This document shows, one piece after another, positions 59,807 to 64,000 of a stretch of 64,000 nucleotides of DNA (positions are counted from its first letter, which is position 1; every line of letters starts with the position of its first letter). The DNA is taken from assembly GCF_003258595.1 (NCBI RefSeq), contig NZ_QHHQ01000003.1, positions 795,555 through 859,554 of the forward strand. The letters are read 5' to 3'. The notes beneath the pieces are model-generated. The model did no database searches, was not told the origin of the DNA, and was given only the letters and a program-made list of their open reading frames with translations. The position numbers and the translations under genes were made by a program. The DNA is from Acuticoccus sediminis. GTDB taxonomy: Bacteria > Pseudomonadota > Alphaproteobacteria > Rhizobiales > Amorphaceae.

Positions 59807-59963
59807 AGGCTACGATCTGGCGCATCACGTTTGCCGTCAGATCACGCTCGCCACTTTCCCAACGCCAAACGGTGCTGCGGTCGACGCCCAGCGCGACCGC
59901 CACCTGATCGAGGGTGAGCCTTTTTGCGAGGCGGTACTTCCTGAGGGGGTGAGGATCAGACAT
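59700..59963 (-). CDS. HTH regulator, Cro-like
   Basis: 87 residues. PLRKYRLAKRLTLDQVAVAL then GVDRSTVWRWESGERDLTAN is a standard XRE/Cro HTH (LR.yRla..lTLdqvA..lGv..stvwrWE.G...). Met at 59963 is preferred to the upstream in-frame ATG. It is divergent from the repressor-like gene, with the two 17-bp operators between them, so it is probably the Cro/anti-repressor arm of the switch. Its C-terminal codons overlap the 82-residue gene in antisense. Confidence 0.85.
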   Translation of the reverse strand: MSDPHPLRKYRLAKRLTLDQVAVALGVDRSTVWRWESGERDLTANVMRQIVAFTEGEVTPEALIEFRPLPREPHRSRREAAEGSPEA

Positions 59964-59971
59964 GGCTTGAA

Positions 59972-60022
59972 GTTTCCATATCTGCAACTATCTCGTCAAG
60001 ACGAATTTGCCGTATCTGAAAC
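59972..60022. promoter_or_regulatory. two 17-bp operator sites in the divergent switch region
   Basis: GTTTCCATATCTGCAAC (59972-59988) and TTTGCCGTATCTGAAAC (60006-60022) share the core CC.TATCTG.AAC with 34 bp between their starts. Read on the minus strand they fit GTTGC-AGATAYG-GAAAC and GTTTC-AGATACG-GCAAA, variants of one pseudo-palindrome. Their position between the two HTH genes matches lambda-type operators. Confidence 0.7.
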
Positions 60023-60039
60023 CAGGAACCGCGGTCGCG

Positions 60040-60441
60040 ATGCTATCTGTTGCGTCAATGGCAACTCGCAGACCGACACCACAGCAGCGAACGCTCCCCA
60101 GCGCCTTCCTCAAGGCGTGGCTGGACCACCTCGGGGTGAAGCAGAATCAGCTGGCCCGAAGCATTGGGGTCACTAACCCGACGGTTTCCAAATACGTCAG
60201 TGGGAAGAGCGGGATCGATATGGGAACCGCGATAGCTATCGCGGAAGCGCTAGGCATATCTGACACGGCGCTGTTCAGTATGCCTCCAAAAGAAGATGGT
60301 CGGAAGGCGCAACCACCGAAACCTACACCGGCCCAAATCGCCCTGCAGGAACTCGAACGACTTGATCCAGAGCGTCAGAAACGGGCGGTGAAGACGTTCA
60401 TTGCGATTATGAGGGCTGAAGCAGCAGACGATGAGACGTGA
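60040..60441 (+). CDS. CI-like phage repressor (HTH)
   Basis: 133 residues from ATG 60040 (others possible at 60007 as TTG and 60058). The HTH is KAWLDHLGVKQNQLARSIGV followed by TNPTVSKYVSGKSGIDMGTA (L..lgvkQ.qLA..iGVtnptvSkY..G). The C-terminal part (LERLDPERQKRAVKTFIAIM) is short with no LexA-type peptidase, so inactivation probably does not use self-cleavage. It lies opposite the Cro-like gene. AGGAACC lies upstream of the chosen start at a long 11-base spacing. Confidence 0.8.
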   Translation: MLSVASMATRRPTPQQRTLPSAFLKAWLDHLGVKQNQLARSIGVTNPTVSKYVSGKSGIDMGTAIAIAEALGISDTALFSMPPKEDGRKAQPPKPTPAQIALQELERLDPERQKRAVKTFIAIMRAEAADDET

Positions 60442-60622
60442 ATGCCCCCGCGGTGAGTAGCGGCCGACCCGATGCGCATCGCAGGTAGGGCGTGTACCAG
60501 CGCCCTCGGAACGCGTCCGCCGCCAACGAGATGATCATGATCCCAATGGCGACGATGGAGAAAGGCGCTACGAAGATGGCCAAGCTCGTGAGCGCTTCGC
60601 AGAGGCGGTCACGCTGCCCGTC
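60442..60622. other. short gap
   Basis: No supported gene in 181 bases; a minus-strand frame contains a hydrophobic stretch (SIVAIGIMIISLAAD) but has no credible start. Confidence 0.4.
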
Positions 60623-61249
60623 ATGATCGACATTGCAGCCATCGCAGCCATTGGAAGTGCCGTCGCTGCGACGTGCGCTGCTGTCCTTACTTACCACTTG
60701 GTTAACGATCAGCGCCGCATCGGCCGCGTTCAGACCCAAGCCTACGTTGTGGCCGATGCGGCTCACTTCGTTCGCGATGACACGTTCCCTATCTTCGGAA
60801 TTACTCTGACCATCGCCAACTCCGGCGGCAGTCCGATCAAGTGGTACGAGGTCCATTTCAACGTCCGCTATTTACCCCTCAACGAAACCGCCGCGCCTAA
60901 GCGGTTCACCCCGTGCGAAGGCGGTTGGAATGTCGCCCGCTGGCGCGGCTTCCCAAACGGGGAGAGCCGCACCGTTCTCCTGAACTATCCTGGTATCGAT
61001 CAAGTGATCAGCCGATCGCTCAGGATCACCATCAGCCAGAAGATCGTTATCGAAGGCGCCGTCGTTTACGAGACGATGTGGGGTGAGGAATTTTTCAGTG
61101 AATTTTTCTTCACCTCCCCAGCGAGCAGCGGTCCGACCGTGGGCGATCAGCCTCATCGGATGAGTGCCCACCCCGCGGACTTGCTCGTCTACCAGCCCAT
61201 TGACCATCGGTCCTGCGGCTTCCGCGTGCGCGGCAACCCCGACCACTAA
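60623..61249 (+). CDS. membrane-anchored protein of unknown function
   Basis: 208 residues. The N-terminus MIDIAAIAAIGSAVAATCAA is a hydrophobic anchor (residues 3-25), followed by a soluble beta-rich domain: HFVRDDTFPIFGITLTIANS, then YEVHFNVRYLPL and ISRSLRITISQKIVIEGAVV. The pattern of N-terminal anchor plus Ig-like strands is common in phage-encoded surface or exclusion proteins. It lies between the repressor and the right-hand operator pair, so it could be expressed in the lysogen, for example for superinfection exclusion. That is speculation. Confidence 0.7.
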   Translation: MIDIAAIAAIGSAVAATCAAVLTYHLVNDQRRIGRVQTQAYVVADAAHFVRDDTFPIFGITLTIANSGGSPIKWYEVHFNVRYLPLNETAAPKRFTPCEGGWNVARWRGFPNGESRTVLLNYPGIDQVISRSLRITISQKIVIEGAVVYETMWGEEFFSEFFFTSPASSGPTVGDQPHRMSAHPADLLVYQPIDHRSCGFRVRGNPDH

Positions 61250-61361
61250 CGCCAGCGCCACCAACGATGCGCGGCGTTGTTCGAAGGCGGCGGTCCGCCT
61301 GGCTAGGGATGCTGCTGCAACTGCATTCAGTATGGATCGCCCCACCACCTTCGCAAAAAAA
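61250..61361. other. short gap before the right operators
   Basis: No gene recognised; it ends in an A-run (61355-61361) immediately before the first right operator. Confidence 0.4.
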
Positions 61362-61403
61362 GTTGCCGTATCTGCATTGACATTGAGTTGCAGAAACGGC
61401 AAC
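61362..61403. promoter_or_regulatory. two 17-bp operator sites before the plus-strand early operon
   Basis: GTTGCCGTATCTGCATT (61362-61378) and GTTGCAGAAACGGCAAC (61387-61403) match the switch operators; the second has a perfect dyad AGTTGC/GCAACT. TTGACA (61377-61382) lies between them, so a promoter for the early operon could be controlled by the same repressor. No ideal -10 box was found at the right spacing. Confidence 0.65.
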
Positions 61404-61438
61404 TTTTGTCCTGTCACCACACGACAGGAGGCCACACG

Positions 61439-61732
61439 GTGCTTCACGACACGACCTTGCGGGGCACAGGCCTCGCCATCAGCCCTCACCTCTACGCCCC
61501 GGAGAAGGACTTCGACCCGGCGTCCGTCGCTCTGAAGTTCGCCCGCCAGGTTCACCGCGAGAACGCCACCAAGGCGCTCGGTTGGTCGCCGCGTGAGTTC
61601 CAGACCTTCAACGCCGCGGCCCTCGCCGAGATCGATCAGGACTTCGCCACCGCGAAAGCCCTCTGCGGCGGGGACGAGGCGGCGGCGCTGCGGCTCATCG
61701 GGTTCCCCTCTGACTGCGCCGGGCGGGCCTGA
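61439..61732 (+). CDS. small early protein, unknown
   Basis: 97 residues from GTG 61439, with AGGAGG seven bases upstream. LHDTTLRGTGLAISPHLYAP then FDPASVALKFARQVHRENAT and GWSPREFQTFNAAALAEIDQ. It is helical with a C-terminal LCGGDEAAALRLIGFPSDC. It is the first gene of the right-arm operon, directly after the operator pair. No family is recognised. Confidence 0.65.
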   Translation: MLHDTTLRGTGLAISPHLYAPEKDFDPASVALKFARQVHRENATKALGWSPREFQTFNAAALAEIDQDFATAKALCGGDEAAALRLIGFPSDCAGRA

Positions 61733-61734
61733 CG

Positions 61735-61908
61735 GTGGGTGCCGCCGTCAGCATTCGGCCGGCGGGGCAGCGGGCCGCCGCTGAGGAGGTGATCCAGGAG
61801 GACTCCCTTCCCTGCGACACCGAAGCCTTCCTCCGCATGCAGGAGGCCCTGCGCTGCGAGGACTACGCGGAGGCCCTCCGCATCATCCTCGGGCCGAGGG
61901 TGCACTGA
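61735..61908 (+). CDS. 57-residue early protein, unknown
   Basis: GTG at 61735 starts three bases after the preceding stop; TGA (61906-61908) overlaps the next ATG as TGATG. It starts VGAAVSIRPAGQRAAAEEVI and contains TEAFLRMQEALRCEDYAEAL. The tight spacing on both sides supports a real gene. The function is unknown. Confidence 0.55.
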   Translation: MGAAVSIRPAGQRAAAEEVIQEDSLPCDTEAFLRMQEALRCEDYAEALRIILGPRVH

Positions 61909-62120
61909 TGGCCAAGAGGATCACCGACGCTGAGGCTGAGGCCTCGGCGGTGGCGGAAGTCACAGCTCTCCGTGGGCAGGCTTACCAGGAGCGCACCCGG
62001 CACAAATACACGCCGTGGACGCACAACCCCGACCGCCTGAGGCTCCTCAACCGCAAGATTCGAGCCTTGGACAAAGCGATCCAGGCGTATCGGCAGGGCG
62101 TCGCGGGAGGCAGCGCATGA
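61908..62120 (+). CDS. 70-residue early protein, unknown
   Basis: MAKRITDAEAEASAVAEVTA then RLLNRKIRALDKAIQAYRQG. It is a basic helical protein with a likely coiled coil. It overlaps both neighbours by one to four bases. Confidence 0.6.
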   Translation: MAKRITDAEAEASAVAEVTALRGQAYQERTRHKYTPWTHNPDRLRLLNRKIRALDKAIQAYRQGVAGGSA

Positions 62121-62398
62121 ACGCGCCCTTCCCCATCGGCGACACCCACCGCGATACCGTAGACCAGCTCTACGAGGACGCTCGCCTGCAGGGCATGACC
62201 CAGCGCGAGGCCTTGGAGGCGGTCGCACACCTCGAGCTGGAGAGTGCCGGCCGCGGCTTGGGCTTGGCGGCCCGGACGATCGAAGAGCTGCAGCACACGA
62301 TCGAAGTCGCGAAGATGAGGATCGAGGAGGCGGCGAAGACGACCTTCTACGACCCGCCGGGCTTCCGCGAGACCAGGCCGCGCGAGGTCACGTCATGA
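62117..62398 (+). CDS. 93-residue early protein, unknown
   Basis: MNAPFPIGDTHRDTVDQLYE then EALEAVAHLELESAGRGLGL. It is helical, with TIEELQHTIEVAKMRIEEAA forming a likely coiled coil. ATGA overlap with the previous gene; the next gene starts four bases before its stop. Confidence 0.6.
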   Translation: MNAPFPIGDTHRDTVDQLYEDARLQGMTQREALEAVAHLELESAGRGLGLAARTIEELQHTIEVAKMRIEEAAKTTFYDPPGFRETRPREVTS

Positions 62399-62664
62399 CC
62401 GCCTGCACATTCACCCTCGCGTGGATCGGCGAGTGCGGCCGCGAAGACTGCACCGCACACGCGAACGTCGAGTGTTCCTGCTGCGGCGCTCCGGCGACGC
62501 ACGAGTGCGCGGAGACCTACAGCGGCTTCGTCTGCGGGTCCCCGCTTTGCGGCGACTGCGAGCACCAACTCACGGCCGACGGCACCAACGCGCCGGCCCT
62601 CATGCACTGCCGGAAGTCCGATCAGACGCACACCCCGTGGTGGAAGCGCCAGGAGACCGCGTGA
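62395..62664 (+). CDS. cysteine-rich zinc-binding early protein
   Basis: 89 residues with ten Cys and several His. NVECSCCGAPATHECAETYS then GFVCGSPLCGDCEHQL shows C-x2-C-like pairs, as in a small zinc ribbon or treble-clef fold. It may bind nucleic acid or a protein partner. It lies in the run of overlapping small genes. Confidence 0.7.
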   Translation: MTACTFTLAWIGECGREDCTAHANVECSCCGAPATHECAETYSGFVCGSPLCGDCEHQLTADGTNAPALMHCRKSDQTHTPWWKRQETA

Positions 62665-63014
62665 TGCTGGACCAAGTGAAAGACCTCATCGCCGTCGAAG
62701 CAGCGCGTGCTCACGTGAACACGATGCGCGCAATCTTCGTGGAGATCTGCACCTCGCTCCCGCGGGATGCTCGCAAATGCCTCGAGCGTGACATCGAACG
62801 CCACGGCGAGACGCTGGAGAAGCTCGCGCTCGAGCTGGACGTCGTTTGCCGAGCCGAGACCCGCGCCGTCGAAGTGGCCGAGGCCGGCATGGTGGAAGAC
62901 GCCGTCAACGACGCCGGGTTCGAGGCGAGGCAGGCGAGGCGTGCCGCCGAGTTGGAGCCCTCCTCCGTCGCCGGACCGTGCGAGTTCGGCCTGCCATTCG
63001 AGGCCGCGGAATGA
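62664..63014 (+). CDS. 116-residue early protein, unknown
   Basis: MLDQVKDLIAVEAARAHVNT then FVEICTSLPRDARKCLERDI and EKLALELDVVCRAETRAVEV. It is helical and acidic. TGATG overlap with the zinc-ribbon gene. No family recognised. Confidence 0.6.
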   Translation: MLDQVKDLIAVEAARAHVNTMRAIFVEICTSLPRDARKCLERDIERHGETLEKLALELDVVCRAETRAVEVAEAGMVEDAVNDAGFEARQARRAAELEPSSVAGPCEFGLPFEAAE

Positions 63015-63235
63015 CCGCCCTCACCGTCCGCCCCGGCCACACCTGCGCCTACGTCACGCGCGGCAGGATCGGCGTCGACTTCGAGACCGAGGACGGCGGC
63101 GAGCTGCGCCTCCGTCTGTCGCGGGAAGACGCCCAGAAGCTCGGGATGATGCTGATCAATTCCGCTCATTCCTGCCAGCAGTGGGCCAGCGTCGAGATCT
63201 TCGGGCCAGCGACGATCATCGGGGGGCGGCCATGA
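63011..63235 (+). CDS. 74-residue early protein, unknown
   Basis: MTALTVRPGHTCAYVTRGRI then DFETEDGGELRLRLSREDAQ. It is beta-rich at the start and helical later. ATGA overlap with the preceding gene; the next starts four bases before its stop. Confidence 0.6.
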   Translation: MTALTVRPGHTCAYVTRGRIGVDFETEDGGELRLRLSREDAQKLGMMLINSAHSCQQWASVEIFGPATIIGGRP

Positions 63236-63399
63236 GCCAGACAGCTCTGATCGCCGGCTTCACCTGCGGTGCGGCCCTCGGCGTCGCGGTGATCCTTGGT
63301 ATCGGCGTGGTCATGCAGATCCGTCGACGCCCGAAGGTCCCTGCCTTTCTGGGAGAGAACTTCGACGACGGAGACGACCCGTGGACGCGTCGGAGCTGA
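63232..63399 (+). CDS. 55-residue single-span membrane protein
   Basis: MSQTALIAGFTCGAALGVAV then ILGIGVVMQIRRRPK. One membrane helix (residues 5-28) followed by a short basic then acidic cytoplasmic tail. Unknown function; small membrane proteins of this type are common in phage early operons. Confidence 0.65.
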   Translation: MSQTALIAGFTCGAALGVAVILGIGVVMQIRRRPKVPAFLGENFDDGDDPWTRRS

Positions 63400-63590
63400 G
63401 CCGACGGGCCGACTACTGCCGAGACGCTGCGGCCCACCTACGGCAGCACAACAAGAACATTGCCGCGGCCGCCGTTGAGGCCCTGGCCCGGCAATACGAG
63501 GCCGGCGCCGCGCCGCGCCGCAACTCTACGCTCCGCAACTCAACGCCACGCGACGCAACGCAATGCGGGCGTTCTGACCAGCCGAACTGA
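63381..63590 (+). CDS. 69-residue early protein with repetitive C-terminus
   Basis: GTG 63381 start, DASELSRRADYCRDAAAHLR then VEALARQYEAGAAPRRNSTL. The end is encoded by short direct repeats (CGCAACTCNACGC, CGCGACGCAACGCAATGC), so the C-terminal part looks unstable and may not be conserved. The start overlaps the previous gene by 19 bases. Confidence 0.5.
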   Translation: MDASELSRRADYCRDAAAHLRQHNKNIAAAAVEALARQYEAGAAPRRNSTLRNSTPRDATQCGRSDQPN

Positions 63591-63637
63591 CGATGCAGTC
63601 AGCGCCCTCGACACCAACGAACAATGGGAGCCCCGCT

Positions 63638-63928
63638 ATGGCGGACATGATGACGACCGACACCGCGCAGCTCGTCGAGCGCGTCCTCGATGACCCGGCG
63701 CTGATCTTCCGGGGCGACATCTCGGTCACCGACTTCCTCGCCAAGGCAAAGGCCGACGCGCTGTCGATCGGCGCCGACATGTCCAAGCCGAAGCTCCGCG
63801 ACGCGATCAAGTCCAAGGCCTACTCGATCTCGCGGATGAAAACCGCGATCGACAACTTCGGCAAAGACCTCACCGAGGAGCACCGGAAGGCCACTGCGAA
63901 GGTCAACGACGTTCGCAAGAAACTGTGA
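63638..63928 (+). pseudogene. early phage protein truncated by an insertion sequence
   Basis: 96 residues, MADMMTTDTAQLVERVLDDP then FLAKAKADALSIGADMSKPK and KTAIDNFGKDLTEEHRKATA, ending KVNDVRKKL. The last segment looks like the first half of a DUF1351-type or similar phage helical domain (K..K..D..RKKIRD.LD.l....R.PL.EWE), in which a long C-terminal part follows. Here TGA comes at the first bases of the insertion-sequence end, so the real gene was probably longer. The ATG at 63638 is used. Confidence 0.6.
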
Positions 63929-64000
63929 TCCGGCGTGGAATTTTGACCCCATAGAGCGGGGGATCGGCGTCCAATTTTGACCCCCTGAGGCGCGGGTTGC
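63926..64000. mobile_element. insertion-sequence end (IS21-like), running off the window
   Basis: A 22-bp direct repeat, core GGCGTNNAATTTTGACCCC, occurs twice (63931-63950 and 63965-63984) with 34 bp between copies. Repeats of a GGTCAAAATTGGACGCC-like unit at an element end are typical of some IS21-family elements; the family is from memory. TG at the boundary also fits. No transposase is inside the window, so the element extends to the right. Confidence 0.55.

Larger units (their letters stand above)
5000..63928. mobile_element. large prophage: lambda-like head, P2-like contractile tail
   Basis: A continuous block of phage modules covers terminase, portal, capsid, contractile tail, lysis, replication, methylation and repressor genes. 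The mix of a lambda-type head with a P2-type tail predicts a myovirus-like particle. The left limit is set at the first intact genes left of the late-operon terminator and is uncertain. The right limit is hidden by an insertion-sequence end. No integrase, excisionase or att site is visible, so the integration module probably lies beyond the right edge. The core genes look intact, so the element may be functional apart from the right-arm insertion. Confidence 0.85.

Noticed and set aside
60407..60856. minus-strand frame with hydrophobic segment
   Set aside because: Overlaps two better genes, and no credible start lies in its unique part.
60872..61555. 227-codon minus-strand frame
   Set aside because: Antisense of the membrane-anchored gene and the operator region; contains operator DNA.
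1..64000. CRISPR array, tRNA, rRNA or integrase
   Set aside because: None was seen. No regularly spaced repeats, no cloverleaf and no tyrosine or serine recombinase motif were found.

Overview
This window is almost entirely one large temperate-phage genome (prophage) of an alphaproteobacterium. The base composition is GC-rich, with high third-position GC in the clear genes. The phage carries a GcrA-family regulator, a protein family tied to the CcrM/GcrA cell-cycle system of Alphaproteobacteria. No rRNA, tRNA, CRISPR array or integrase was seen, so the exact attachment sites are unknown and the species cannot be named.

Left flank (1-5 kb). This part is gene-poor and eroded. It holds a P22-type antirepressor remnant broken by one missing base, a cold-shock protein with a strong 3' stem-loop, a small lysine-rich ORF downstream of a perfect 20-bp palindrome, a YnfA-family membrane protein, a long ORF interrupted by one in-frame amber codon, and a fragment of a small zinc-ribbon protein. 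Two small plus-strand genes (5.0-5.8 kb) face the late operon across a terminator.

Late region (5.9-34 kb, minus strand, read right to left). A lambda-type packaging and head module runs from small terminase through large terminase, portal, gpW-like connector, ClpP-type protease with nested scaffold, decoration protein and major capsid. It is followed by a P2-type contractile tail: spike gpV, PAAR tip, gpW, gpJ, gpI, fibre proteins, sheath, tube, E/E' with a -1 frameshift signal, tape measure, gpU, gpX and gpD. Lysis genes (amidase, holin-like and membrane proteins) finish the module. A glycosyltransferase gene sits on the opposite strand between tail and lysis genes and looks like a lysogenic-conversion cargo gene.

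Second fibre cluster (34-44 kb, minus strand). Upstream of the terminase lie a minor-tail gpZ-like protein, small structural proteins, and two large tailspike/fibre proteins with helper and repeat-containing proteins. This is a second receptor-binding set.

Early replication and regulation region (44-59.3 kb, minus strand, tightly overlapped genes). It contains a Rha regulator, an RHH protein, GcrA, a full DnaA homologue, a cytosine-C5 DNA methyltransferase with an intein placed exactly before its catalytic Cys, a beta-class (SPPF) DNA methyltransferase, an SF2 helicase, a RuvC-like nuclease, a stand-alone DnaA-domain-IV-like protein, DnaB and a DUF1376-type replication protein. The phage therefore seems able to set up its own replisome loading and to rewrite methylation and methylation-linked transcription in the host.

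Switch and right arm (59.5-64 kb). Divergent Cro-like and CI-like HTH genes flank two copies of a 17-bp pseudo-palindromic operator; two more copies lie before a plus-strand operon of small early genes. The last gene of that operon appears cut by the end of an insertion sequence that runs off the window.
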